This document shows, piece after piece, positions 34,710-43,523 of a DNA stretch of 64,000 bases (position 1 is the stretch's first letter; each line of letters opens with the position of its first letter). The stretch spans positions 42,715 through 106,714 of the forward strand of contig NZ_UAQZ01000004.1 in assembly GCF_900446215.1 (NCBI RefSeq), given 5' to 3'. Made by a program: the position numbers and the translations under genes. Source of the stretch: Burkholderia cenocepacia (GTDB taxonomy: Bacteria; Pseudomonadota; Gammaproteobacteria; Burkholderiales; Burkholderiaceae). The notes under the pieces are model-generated. The model was not told the origin of the DNA. It worked only from the letters and a program-made list of their open reading frames with translations, and searched no databases.

Positions 34710-36170
34710 ATGACGAACAACACCCTCGCTCCCTGCGCGCCGGCCGGCGCGGCTACCGCGGCGACGCCGCGCAGCCACCGCGGCTGGGCGCTCGTGGTCC
34801 TGCTGGTCGGCGCCATTCTGCCGCCGCTCGACTACTTCATCGTGAACCTAGCGCTCCCGGCCATTCGCGACGGCATCGGCGCGCGCCAGACCGAGCTGCA
34901 GCTCGTCGTGTCGGCCTATGCGTGCGCGAACGCGGTCGTCCAGATCACCGGCGGGCGTCTCGGCGACCTGTACGGACGCAAGCGCATGTTCATGATCGGC
35001 ATGGCCGGCTTCGTGCTCGCGTCGACGCTGTGCGGGCTCGCCGGCAACGGCACGGTGCTGGTCGGCGGCCGCGTGCTGCAAGGCCTGTTCGCCGCGATCC
35101 TCGCGCCGCAGGTGCTCGCGACGATCCGCAGCGTGTTCAGCCCGCAGGAGCAAGTGCGCGTGATGGGCTTCTACGGGTTCGCGTTCGGCCTCGCGGCCGT
35201 GATCGGCCAACTCGGCGGCGGCGCGCTGATCAGCCTGCATCCGTTCGGGCTCGGCTGGCGCGCGATCTTTCTCGTCAATCTGCCGATCGGCATCCTGGCG
35301 CTGCTCGGCAGCTGGCGCTTCATCCCGGAAAACCGCCCGCCGCGCGGCCAGCGCATCGACGTGCCGGGCACGGTGCTGATGTCGCTGTTCCTGCTGATGC
35401 TCGTGTACCCGCTCACGCACGGTCGCGAAGCCGGCTGGCCGCTATGGATGATCGCGTGCGGGGTCGGCGCGCTGCCGATGCTCGGCGCGTTGCTGGCAGT
35501 GGAAGCGCGCCGGCTCGCGCGCGGCCACGATCCGCTGCTCGACGTGCGCCTGTTCCGCAACCCGGTCGTCGCGCTCGGGCTCCTGCTCGCGTTCCTGTTC
35601 TACACGCTGAGCGCGTTCTTCCTGAGCTACGGGATCTATCTGCAGGGCTGCCTGAACTGGTCGCCGCTCGCGTCCGGGTTCGCGATCCTGCCGCTCGGGC
35701 TCGGCTTCCTCGCGAGCCCGCTGCTGATGCCGCGCCTCGTCGCCCGGTTCGGAGGCTATCGCGTGCTCACGCTCGGCTTCGCGATGCTCGCGGCGGGCGT
35801 CGCGATCGCCGCCGCGCTCGCCCGCGACGGCGCGCCGGGCCCCGGCTTCTACGCGGGCATCGCGGCGATCGGCGTCGGGCAAGGGCTCGTGCTGCCGTCG
35901 GTCGTGCGGATCGTGCTCGCGGAAGTCGATGCGGCCCGCGCGGGGGTCGCGTCGGGGATGGTCAGCGCGATGCTGCAGATCGGCGCGGCCGTCGGCGCCG
36001 CGACGATCGGCGGCGTGTTCTTCGCGCGGCTCGGCGTGCATCCGGCCGCGCTCGATTACGTGCAGGGATTCAGGGCGTCGATGTTCACGCTGACGGTCGT
36101 GTTGCTGGCCTGCATCGCGCTGTCGATGGCGCTCGGCCCGCTGCATCGGCGGCTGCATGCGGATGCGTGA
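34710..36170 (+). CDS. DHA2-family MFS multidrug exporter
   Basis: This is a 486-aa inner-membrane drug:H+ antiporter. Fourteen hydrophobic segments are expected, with the first helix VVLLVGAILPPLDYFIVNLALPAI (motif D1-like) and the loop GRLGDLYGRKRMFMIG (motif A). ALGPLHRRLHADA ends the protein. The start was placed at MTNNTL. It is divergent from a LysR regulator, and the dyad between them is the probable control site. Confidence 0.9.
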   Translation: MTNNTLAPCAPAGAATAATPRSHRGWALVVLLVGAILPPLDYFIVNLALPAIRDGIGARQTELQLVVSAYACANAVVQITGGRLGDLYGRKRMFMIGMAGFVLASTLCGLAGNGTVLVGGRVLQGLFAAILAPQVLATIRSVFSPQEQVRVMGFYGFAFGLAAVIGQLGGGALISLHPFGLGWRAIFLVNLPIGILALLGSWRFIPENRPPRGQRIDVPGTVLMSLFLLMLVYPLTHGREAGWPLWMIACGVGALPMLGALLAVEARRLARGHDPLLDVRLFRNPVVALGLLLAFLFYTLSAFFLSYGIYLQGCLNWSPLASGFAILPLGLGFLASPLLMPRLVARFGGYRVLTLGFAMLAAGVAIAAALARDGAPGPGFYAGIAAIGVGQGLVLPSVVRIVLAEVDAARAGVASGMVSAMLQIGAAVGAATIGGVFFARLGVHPAALDYVQGFRASMFTLTVVLLACIALSMALGPLHRRLHADA

Positions 36171-36266
36171 CGCGCGACACGCGACGGAATCCGCACCGTC
36201 AGTGGAGGCGCGTGACACGGACGCGGCGCATGCGCGGCGCGGCGAGACGGCTCGTCGGCCTCCGGT

Positions 36267-36464
36267 TCATCGGTGAGGCTCGCGCTGCGCCTGCCGCGCC
36301 TCCCATTCGGCCAGCTCGACGCGATAGCGCGCGAGCGCTTCGTCGTACAGGTCGAAGACGCACGGCGAGCAGCCGCTGTTGCAGCAGTCTTCCAGTTCGG
36401 GTTGGACAGGCGGGGTCGGACGGGGATCGTCGACGGATGGATCTCCGGAAACTTGGTTCGGCAC
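36267..36464 (-). CDS. Oxidoreductase-like domain small protein (OXLD-type)
   Basis: This 65-aa protein contains the short Oxidored-like motif CCNSGCSPCVFDLY, then EALARYRVELAEWEA. The same block is found in bacterial small proteins and in the mitochondrial OXLD1. The start codon is GTG at 36464. The four cysteines suggest a metal or disulfide site. It sits alone between the DHA2 gene and the RidA gene. Confidence 0.75.
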   Translation of the reverse strand: MPNQVSGDPSVDDPRPTPPVQPELEDCCNSGCSPCVFDLYDEALARYRVELAEWEARQAQREPHR

Positions 36465-36626
36465 GTCGTGGTCCGGTAAGGTGGAGTGGTCAGTATAGGG
36501 CGATCCGGGCCGCCGCCGCTTTCGGCAGGGCGGGCGGATCGACGATGAACGCGTCCATCATGGTGCGATCGTCGGGCGCCGCATGCCGCTGCGTTCGTCC
36601 TGTTTCCGTTCCATAGGAGCTGCGCG

Positions 36627-37049
36627 ATGGCCGAAGCCGTGAATCCCCCGGAAGTCTGGGCGCCGTTCGGCGCGTTCTCGATGGCCATGATCCAGGGCGA
36701 CGGCCGGATCGTGCATCTGAAGGGGCAAGTCGCGCTCGACCGCGACGGGCAGGTAGTCGGCGCCGGCGACATGCGCGCGCAGGTTCGCCAGACACTCGGC
36801 AATCTCCGCGACGTACTGGCCGCACTGGGCGGGCAGATGCGCGACGTGATCTCGCTCGTCCATTACGCGACCGACATCGACGCATTCATGCAGGCCGGCG
36901 ACATCCGCAACACGTACTTCGCCGCCCCCTATCCGGTGACGACGACCATCCAGGTCGAGCGTCTCTACCATCCCGACCTGCTGATCGAGATCGCGGCCAT
37001 CGCCGAGATTCCGCGGGCGCGGTTCCGTCGTCCCGAGACGGCTGCGTGA
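36627..37049 (+). CDS. RidA-family protein
   Basis: This is a 140-aa RidA/YjgF protein with the elements GRIVHLKGQVALD, VRQTLGNLRDVLAA and TTIQVERLYHPDLLIEIAAIAEIPR (conserved Arg/Glu near the imine site). Many members deaminate reactive enamines from PLP enzymes. AGGAG is 8 bases upstream. It is transcribed towards the leftward creD gene and stands alone. Confidence 0.85.
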   Translation: MAEAVNPPEVWAPFGAFSMAMIQGDGRIVHLKGQVALDRDGQVVGAGDMRAQVRQTLGNLRDVLAALGGQMRDVISLVHYATDIDAFMQAGDIRNTYFAAPYPVTTTIQVERLYHPDLLIEIAAIAEIPRARFRRPETAA

Positions 37050-37129
37050 AACGCATCGGGCTCGCATGAAAGCGCGCCCCGGTCGCGGCACTCCCGGCCG
37101 GCGCGCGCACTTGCCTGCAGCCCGCCGGC

Positions 37130-38524
37130 TTACTTCGCCGGCGCGCCCGGCTTCATGGCCGTCGGCTTGTCGGCCAGCGGCTGCCACGCCGCGCCGAGCG
37201 AATACCAGTCGACGCGGCGCGTGAGCGTCATGATGCCGGCGAGAATCGCGAACAGCAGCAGCGAGCCGAGCATCAGCGCATTGTCCTCCGACAGCAGCAG
37301 CCCGTAGAGCGCCGCGTACAGCATCGCGAGCAGCGCGGTGAACGTCGCGCCGCGCTTCACGCTGTGCAGCACGAACGACAGGTAGAAGCCGAGCAGCCCG
37401 ATGCAGGCGCCGCTCGCCGCGAGATACGCATAGCCGAACGCAATGTGTTCGGACAGGCTCAGCAGCAGCAGGAAGAACAGCGCGAGCGACAGGCCGACCA
37501 GCGTGTACTGGATCGGGTGAATGCGCAGCCGCTTCACGAGCTCGTACATGAAGAAGCTCGCGAACGTCAGCATCACGAACAGCGCACCGTATTTCGTCGC
37601 GCGCTCGGCCTGCAGATAGACGTTCACGGGTTCGATCACCGACACCGACGCCATCTCGATCCCGCCGTCGCCGTTGCCGTTGCCGGACGCCACCTGCTCG
37701 CGCGCCTTCGTGTTGAACGACGTCACGTGCCAGTTGCTGACGAAGCCGCGCGCGTCGATCGTGCGCTCGGCCGGCAGGAACTCGCCGCCGAAGCTCGGAT
37801 GCGGCCACGTCGATTTCAGCGAGAAGTCGTTCTGGTCGCCCACCGGCGCGAACGCGACCGATTCCGCGCCGGCCAGCGGCAGGCCGATGCTGAACGGCAC
37901 GACCGTCGCCCCGGCGTTTGCCTCCGCCAGCGCCGCGAGATCGACGTTCGCATGCACGCCCTGGCGCAGGCTCTCGAGCCGCGTGCCCTGCTCAACGTCG
38001 ATCCGCTTGCCGCCGATGCGCAGGTCGGGCTGCGCCTTCAGCCCGCGCAGGTCGCCGATGCCGAGCGCGACGACCGCGCTGTCGATCTTGAAGCTCACGT
38101 GGCCGTCGGCCTGCGGCAGCTTCTTCAGGTCCGGCAGCGGCAGCGTGCCCGTCATCCGGCTGTCGAGCCCGTACACGAGCGCCTTGTGGATGCCGCGATA
38201 GCGCGTGCTGACCGACAGCGTGCCGTCGACGTTCAGCGTCTTCGGGAACACGAGCAGCCGTTTCGCCTCGCTTTTCAGGACGGTTTTCGCCTTGCCGCCG
38301 GCCCGCACGTCGTCGCTCGCGCGCGTGACTTCCGTGTAACGGACGACGAGCACCGGCCCCGTCACCGTCTGCGGCCCCGCATAGCTCGCCCAGATGCTCT
38401 GCAGCGCGCTCTGCCGATAGTCGGCGCGTTCCCGCACGATGCTCTGGACCATCTGCAGCGGGATCAGGATCGCCAGCGCGAGCAACGCGGTGATCATGGA
38501 CTTGAACAACAGGACTCGATTCAT
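37130..38524 (-). CDS. creD: Cell envelope integrity protein CreD
   Basis: This is a 464-aa inner-membrane protein. It begins LLFKSMITALLALAILIPLQMVQSIVRER with one helix, followed by a large periplasmic domain (GPVLVVRYTEV, SVSTRYRGIHKALVY), then several C-terminal helices (FVMLTFASFFMYEL). This layout is characteristic of CreD (Cet). It is expressed by CreBC and linked to envelope stress and beta-lactamase regulation in other bacteria. The five-half-site array at 38573-38621 just upstream is the predicted CreB target. Confidence 0.93.
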   Translation of the reverse strand: MNRVLLFKSMITALLALAILIPLQMVQSIVRERADYRQSALQSIWASYAGPQTVTGPVLVVRYTEVTRASDDVRAGGKAKTVLKSEAKRLLVFPKTLNVDGTLSVSTRYRGIHKALVYGLDSRMTGTLPLPDLKKLPQADGHVSFKIDSAVVALGIGDLRGLKAQPDLRIGGKRIDVEQGTRLESLRQGVHANVDLAALAEANAGATVVPFSIGLPLAGAESVAFAPVGDQNDFSLKSTWPHPSFGGEFLPAERTIDARGFVSNWHVTSFNTKAREQVASGNGNGDGGIEMASVSVIEPVNVYLQAERATKYGALFVMLTFASFFMYELVKRLRIHPIQYTLVGLSLALFFLLLLSLSEHIAFGYAYLAASGACIGLLGFYLSFVLHSVKRGATFTALLAMLYAALYGLLLSEDNALMLGSLLLFAILAGIMTLTRRVDWYSLGAAWQPLADKPTAMKPGAPAK

Positions 38525-38572
38525 TGCTGGGAGGTACCGGAGTGGAAGGTACGGTCAGCATGAGCGGCCCCG

Positions 38573-38621
38573 GTGAAGGGCGATTGAAGCCGGCGTGAAG
38601 CGAATGTGTGGCGGGCGTGAA
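38573..38621 (-). promoter_or_regulatory. Array of five CreB half-sites before creD
   Basis: In gene orientation the half-sites are TTCAC, CACAC, TTCAC, TTCAA and TTCAC, each followed by 6 bases, giving an exact 11-bp period. The known CreB tag is TTCAC, 6 bases, TTCAC. Two adjacent pairs match with one mismatch each. The array spans about 49-97 bases upstream of the creD start and lies in the creC-creD gap (it also covers the end of creC). Confidence 0.75.
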
Positions 38622-38627
38622 GCGCGG

Positions 38628-40079
38628 TCAGCCCGCCGACGGCAGCGTGAGCGTCGCGCACGCGCCGCCTTCCGCGCGGTTCGCGAGCGCGACCTGGCCG
38701 CGGTGCAGCATCGCGACTTCGCGGACGAAACACAGCCCGAGGCCCGTGCTGCGATCCTGCCCGTCGGGGCGCGGCAGCGAATAGAAGCGTTCGAACACGC
38801 GCGAGAGCGCATAGTCGGGCACGCCGGGGCCGTCGTCGGCGACGCGCACGACCGCGACGTGCGCCCTGCCCGCCGGCTGCCGTTCGAGCGCGATCCGGAT
38901 CGTGCTGCCCCGCGGCGCGAAATCCAGCGCGTTGTCGAGCAGGTTGCCGAGCGCCTGCCGCAGCAGGAACGGATCGCCGTCGACGACCGCCGGCTCGGCC
39001 GCGTCGTTCGCATCGATCCGCAGGCTCACGCCGCGCTGCCGCGCGCGCGGCTCGATATCGTCGACGAGCTGTTCGAGCACCGGCCGCAGCGCGACCGGCT
39101 CGTGCACCGACAGGCGCTGCTTCTGCTCGACCTCGGCCAGCGCGAGCAGCTTGCGGATCATCTGTTCGAGGCGGCCGGCCTGGCGGCGGATGTTCTCGGT
39201 GAAGCGCCGGCGGTTCGCGACCGGCATGTCTTCCTGCAACAGCTCGGCCGCGCCGCTGATCGCGGCCAGCGGGCTCTTCATCTCGTGCGTGAGCGTGTGG
39301 ATGTAGGTTTCGACGTATTGCCGGTCCTCCAGCCGCTGATGCATGCTTTCCACCGCGCGCCCGAGCTCGGCCAGCTCGTTCGCGCCCTGCAGCGGCATCG
39401 ACGCGCGCTCGCCGGCCGCGATCGCGCGCGCATAGCGCTGCAGGCGCCGCAGCCCGAGCACCAGCCACCACGTGCACGCGGCGCCGATCAGGATCGCGCC
39501 GCCCATCAGCAACGCGCCGTACAGCATGATCTTGCGCTGGCTGCGCGCGATGAACGGCGCGACCGTCTGGTTCGGTTTCGCGATCGTCAGCACGCCGATG
39601 ATCTCGTCGCCGCGCCGGATCGGCGCGGCGACGTGCATCACGGTACTGCTGTCGTCGTTCGGATCGCTGCGCGTGCTGCGCGCGCCGTATTCGCCGCGCA
39701 GCGTCCGGTACACGTCGTTCCAGCGCGAATAATCCTGCCCGACCGCGCTGCCGGACGAGTCGTAGCGGACGATGCCGTGCGCGTCGGTGATGTAGAGGCG
39801 GTAGCCGATCGCGTTCTTCTGGATGCCCCACACGTTCGCGCTGACCGGCCGCTCGTGCAGTTTCCCGAGTTGCCGCGCGAAGGCGCCGTCGGCGATATGG
39901 CCGTTCGCCATGTCGTCGGCGGCCAGCGTCGCCAGCACCTGCGCGGTGTCGACGAGCGTGTCCTCCATCGCTTCGCGCACGCCGGGCTTCACCTCCTGCA
40001 CGAACACGCGCAGCGTGATCAGCGCGGCCAGACCGACGATCAGGAAAAAACCGAAGAAGATGCGCAGGCCGATATGCAT
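38628..40079 (-). CDS. creC: Sensor histidine kinase CreC
   Basis: This is a 483-aa membrane-bound sensor kinase. Two helices flank the periplasmic sensor (residues about 5-25 and 184-204), followed by a HAMP-like linker and the kinase core: H-box THEMKSPLAAISGAAELL, N-box LGNLLDNALDFAP and G-box DDGPGVPDY with GLGLCFV. The context with creB before and creD after identifies CreC. It phosphorylates CreB in response to a metabolic or envelope signal. Confidence 0.92.
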   Translation of the reverse strand: MHIGLRIFFGFFLIVGLAALITLRVFVQEVKPGVREAMEDTLVDTAQVLATLAADDMANGHIADGAFARQLGKLHERPVSANVWGIQKNAIGYRLYITDAHGIVRYDSSGSAVGQDYSRWNDVYRTLRGEYGARSTRSDPNDDSSTVMHVAAPIRRGDEIIGVLTIAKPNQTVAPFIARSQRKIMLYGALLMGGAILIGAACTWWLVLGLRRLQRYARAIAAGERASMPLQGANELAELGRAVESMHQRLEDRQYVETYIHTLTHEMKSPLAAISGAAELLQEDMPVANRRRFTENIRRQAGRLEQMIRKLLALAEVEQKQRLSVHEPVALRPVLEQLVDDIEPRARQRGVSLRIDANDAAEPAVVDGDPFLLRQALGNLLDNALDFAPRGSTIRIALERQPAGRAHVAVVRVADDGPGVPDYALSRVFERFYSLPRPDGQDRSTGLGLCFVREVAMLHRGQVALANRAEGGACATLTLPSAG

Positions 40080-40094
40080 GGGTGGTGCCGGTCG

Positions 40095-40808
40095 TTACGG
40101 TTGCAGCGAATAACCCATCCCGCGATGCGTGCGGATCGGGTCGCGCTCGGGATCGATCGCGCGCAGCTTGGCGCGCAGCGTCTTGATGTGCGTGTCGACC
40201 GTGCGGTCGGCCGAATCGAGCGCCTCGTGCCAGACGAGATCCATCAACTGTTCGCGCGAGTAGATGCGCCCCGGATGCCGGACCAGCAGCGCCAGCAGCC
40301 CGAATTCGTAGCGCGTGAGGTCGAGCGCGTGGCCGAGCCACGACACGCGCGCGCCGTCGGTGTCGAGCGTGAAGCCGGACGCGACCGGTGCCGGCGCATC
40401 GACCGGCGCGGTTGCAGGTGTCGGTTCCGGCGCGGCCGTCCGATGGAAGCGGCGCAGAATCACGCGCACCCGCGCCGCCAGCTCGCGCGGCGAAAACGGC
40501 TTGACGACGTAGTCGTCAGCGCCGATCTCGAGCCCGACGATCCGGTCGATCTCGTCGTGCCGCGCGGTCAGGAAGATCACCGGAACATCGGTGAACGTGC
40601 GCAGCCGCCGGCATACCTCGAAGCCGCTGAGGTCCGGCAGGCCGACGTCGAGCACCACGAGGTCGACACGCGTGCCGCGCAGGCGGTCGAGCGCCGCCTG
40701 CCCGAGCGTGCAGTGGACGGTCTGCATGCCGTCGGTGCCGAGGGCGTAGACGATCGTATCCGCGATCGCCTGTTCGTCTTCGACGATCAGGATGGTGGGC
40801 TGAGTCAT
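40095..40808 (-). CDS. creB: Response regulator CreB
   Basis: This is a 237-aa OmpR-type regulator. The receiver domain shows the acidic pocket EDEQ, the phospho-Asp in LVVLDVGLP and the conserved Thr/Lys (FLTARHD, VVKPFS). A Pro/Ala-rich linker (about residues 124-143) leads to the winged-helix DNA-binding domain (LTRYEFGLLALLVRHPGRIYSREQL, VDTHIKTLRAKLR). The linker is longer than in E. coli CreB. The start ATG at 40808 was chosen over the longer frame because it gives the family N-terminus TILIVEDEQ. It is the first gene of creB-creC, with creD after. Confidence 0.93.
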   Translation of the reverse strand: MTQPTILIVEDEQAIADTIVYALGTDGMQTVHCTLGQAALDRLRGTRVDLVVLDVGLPDLSGFEVCRRLRTFTDVPVIFLTARHDEIDRIVGLEIGADDYVVKPFSPRELAARVRVILRRFHRTAAPEPTPATAPVDAPAPVASGFTLDTDGARVSWLGHALDLTRYEFGLLALLVRHPGRIYSREQLMDLVWHEALDSADRTVDTHIKTLRAKLRAIDPERDPIRTHRGMGYSLQP

Positions 40809-40878
40809 GGGTTCGGGGCGCGCAATCCGGTGCGACATTGTACGCACGCCCGGACCCGACGAGCCCGCCCTCGGCGCA

Positions 40879-41592
40879 CTACGCCACGCGGCCGCTCACC
40901 GGAATCGACGCACCGGTGATCGCCTGCGCGTCGGCCGACAGCAGGAAGCCGATCGTCGCCGCGAGCTGTTCGGGCCGGACCCAGCGCGAGAAGTCGGCGT
41001 CGGGCATGTCCTTGCGGTTCGGCGGCGTGTCGATGATGCTCGGCAACAGCGCGTTCACGGTCACGCCGCGATCGAGCAACTCGGCCGCCAACGCCTCGGT
41101 GAGCCGCGCGACGCCGGCCTTCGCGGCCGCATACGCGCCCATCCCCGCGCCGGCCTTGAACGCCGCGCCCGCGCCGATGTTGACGATGCGGCCGGCCTGG
41201 CTCGCGATCAGGTACGGCAGCGCGGCCTTCGACGCGTTCAGCGCCGTCTTCACGTTCAGTTCGTACATGCGATCCCACGTGGCGGCATCGCCGTCGGCGA
41301 TCGTCTGCCACACGAATGCGCCGGCGATGTTCAAGAGCGCGTCGACCCGGCCGAATTCGCGGTTGACCGTTTCGAGCGCCTGCGCGGCGGCCTGCGGGTC
41401 GACGAGATCGATGCCGCCGATGCGCAGCGCATCGGCCGGCACGCCGGGCAGCGCCTGCGCCGCCGGGGCCGCGCCGCGGCCGATCAGCGCGACGCGCGCG
41501 CCGCGCGCGCCGAGCCACGCGGCCGTCGCGACGCCCAGATGACCGAAGCCGCCGGTGATCGCGACTGCCTTGCCGTTCAGGTCGTGTTCCAT
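40879..41592 (-). CDS. Short-chain dehydrogenase/reductase
   Basis: This is a 237-aa SDR with Rossmann TGGFGHLG, NNAG equivalent LNIAGAF and catalytic YAAAKAG (Tyr/Lys). The C-terminus ALLPSIIDTPPNRKDMP carries the usual Pro-x-x-x-Thr-Pro region. It stands alone between creB and the DapB-like gene, and its substrate is unknown. Confidence 0.85.
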   Translation of the reverse strand: MEHDLNGKAVAITGGFGHLGVATAAWLGARGARVALIGRGAAPAAQALPGVPADALRIGGIDLVDPQAAAQALETVNREFGRVDALLNIAGAFVWQTIADGDAATWDRMYELNVKTALNASKAALPYLIASQAGRIVNIGAGAAFKAGAGMGAYAAAKAGVARLTEALAAELLDRGVTVNALLPSIIDTPPNRKDMPDADFSRWVRPEQLAATIGFLLSADAQAITGASIPVSGRVA

Positions 41593-41942
41593 CGATGTGT
41601 TCTCCTGGATCGAGGGTGATGGGATGAAATGCCGACAGCGTAGCGCCGTTCACGCGTTCGTGCGAACGGGATGACGGTGGGCAGCGCAGTTCCGCTGTCG
41701 TTTCGCCGTGGTTACCGGGCGCCAAGCGCGGTTGGCGGCATCGCGAGATGGATCGCGATCCATGCGGCGCGGGGCGCCGCGACGTCGCGGGCGCGGCTCG
41801 ACGAGCGCGCGGTCGCACGGCCGGGCATAATGCGCGATGCCACGCTAGGCGTGGCGCGCGGCACGACAGTCGGACCAGCGTGGCCCGCCCGACGGCCTGC
41901 GCCACTGCGGACGCGCATCCCGAACCTCAACCCGTCCATCCC
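41593..41942. other. 350-bp intergenic region
   Basis: This gap between the divergent SDR and DapB-like genes holds both promoters and the start-proximal ribosome-binding site of the SDR (AGGAG near 41600 on the minus strand). Nothing else was recognised; no palindrome or small gene is supported. Confidence 0.4.
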
Positions 41943-42620
41943 ATGCAAGTACTCGTCATCGGAACCGGCAAGCTCGCCAACGAGTTGCTCGGCTCGCACC
42001 GGCTCGACCCGGCCACCTGTCGCGTGATGCCGTGGTCGGACGCCACGCGAACCGACGCCCGGTCGATCGTCGTCCATGCCGGTTCCGGCCGCGAACTCGC
42101 CGCGGCGATCGCGTTCTGCCGGGCCACCGCATCGCCGCTCGTCGAGTTGTCGACCGGCTCCGACCTCGAAACCGGGACATACGGCTTTCCGGTCGTGCTG
42201 TGTCCGAACACGAACATCCTGATGCTCAAGTTCATGAGCATGCTGGAAACCAGCGGCCACCTGTTCCGCGACTGCGACATCAGCGTGACCGAGTCGCATC
42301 AGGCCGGCAAGACGTCCGTCCCCGGCACGGCCGTCGGCATCGCCGAGTCGCTCGGCGTGCGGCCGGCAGACATTCGCTCCGTACGCGACCCGGCCGTGCA
42401 GCGCGGCGAATTCGGTATCCGCGACGATCAGCTCGGCCGCCATGCGCTTCACCGGATACGCATCGACGACGGCGCATGCAGCCTGCAGTTCGAATCGCGC
42501 GTATCCGGCGATACGCCCTATGCGGATGGCGTATCGCGCATCGTCGAGGCCGTCCGCCGGCACGATCTCGAGCATCGTCGCTATTCGATCGTCGAGTTCA
42601 TCCGCAACGGCTGGCTGTAG
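41943..42620 (+). CDS. DapB-like dihydrodipicolinate reductase-family protein
   Basis: This is a 225-aa Rossmann-fold protein. The N-terminus MQVLVIGTGKLANELLG resembles a nucleotide-binding start. The middle has VTESHQAGKTSVPGTAVGIAESLG, matching the catalytic ESHH/K/SGTA block of dihydrodipicolinate reductase, with His and Lys conserved. It is shorter than DapB (about 270) and the initial glycines are not a perfect GxGxxG. A reductase of a related substrate is possible. It lies apart from lysine-biosynthesis genes. Confidence 0.7.
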   Translation: MQVLVIGTGKLANELLGSHRLDPATCRVMPWSDATRTDARSIVVHAGSGRELAAAIAFCRATASPLVELSTGSDLETGTYGFPVVLCPNTNILMLKFMSMLETSGHLFRDCDISVTESHQAGKTSVPGTAVGIAESLGVRPADIRSVRDPAVQRGEFGIRDDQLGRHALHRIRIDDGACSLQFESRVSGDTPYADGVSRIVEAVRRHDLEHRRYSIVEFIRNGWL

Positions 42621-42713
42621 TCGCGGCGGGCGCGTATAGCGCGGCCCTCCATGGCGTGGGTCGCACGCCTACGCCGACACGGCCTCGACGCTTCCCCCCT
42701 CGCGGGCCTACCG

Positions 42714-43523
42714 CTACCCGTCCGCCAGCACCGCCCCGCTTTCCGGCAACGTCGCTCCGCCGTCGACGACGATCGTCTGCCCGGTGATGTACGCCGCGTC
42801 GGCCGACGCGAGAAACAGCATCGCGTTCGCGATGTCCTCCGGCTCGCCCATTCGTGCCAGCGGAATGGCGCGTGCGATCTGCGCCGCGACCGATGCGTCG
42901 CCGAGATTGCCGGCCGCCGGCGTGCGGATCATCCCCGGCTCGACGCCGTTGACCGTCACGTGGCGGCGCGCCAGTTCCAGCGCCGCTGCCCGAATGAAGC
43001 CGTTCACGCCGGCCTTCGACGCCGCGTAATGCGCGAGCCCCGGATAGACGACGCGCGGCCCGGTTACCGACGACGTGACGAGCAGCCGCCCGGCCCCCGC
43101 GCGCTCGAATGCCGGCAACGCAGCCTGCGCGAGCCAGAACAGCGCCGACAGGTTGACCGACAGCGTCCGGTCGAGCGTCGGCGCGTCGATCTGCTCGAAC
43201 GGCGTCAGCGGAAAATACGCGGCATTGTGGACGACGACATCGAGCCGGCCGCCGTCGCGCTCGACTGCCGCCACGAGCGCATCCAGTTCGTCCCGGCTCG
43301 CGGCGTCGACCTGATACGCGCGTGCATCGCCGCCCGCGCTGACCAGCGCCTCGGCCTGCGCGGCGGCTGCTTCGCCGTTCAGGTCGGCCACCGCGACGAA
43401 TGCGTCGGATTCCGCGAAACGGCGCGCGATCGCCGCGCCGATCCCTTGCGCAGCACCCGTGACGAGCACGACGCGTCCGCCGAAATCCGCACGCAGGCGG
43501 CCGCTGCCCAGCACGGCAGTCAT
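42714..43523 (-). CDS. Short-chain dehydrogenase/reductase in MoaF operon
   Basis: This is a 269-aa SDR with TGAAQGIG, HNAAYF, catalytic Ser in TSSVTGP and YAASKAG, and the NADPH/NAD region DLNGEAA (Asp favours NAD). The start overlaps the moaF-like stop by 4 bases (ATGA), showing coupling. The pair is opposite an AraC gene that probably controls them. The substrate is unknown. Confidence 0.87.
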   Translation of the reverse strand: MTAVLGSGRLRADFGGRVVLVTGAAQGIGAAIARRFAESDAFVAVADLNGEAAAAQAEALVSAGGDARAYQVDAASRDELDALVAAVERDGGRLDVVVHNAAYFPLTPFEQIDAPTLDRTLSVNLSALFWLAQAALPAFERAGAGRLLVTSSVTGPRVVYPGLAHYAASKAGVNGFIRAAALELARRHVTVNGVEPGMIRTPAAGNLGDASVAAQIARAIPLARMGEPEDIANAMLFLASADAAYITGQTIVVDGGATLPESGAVLADG

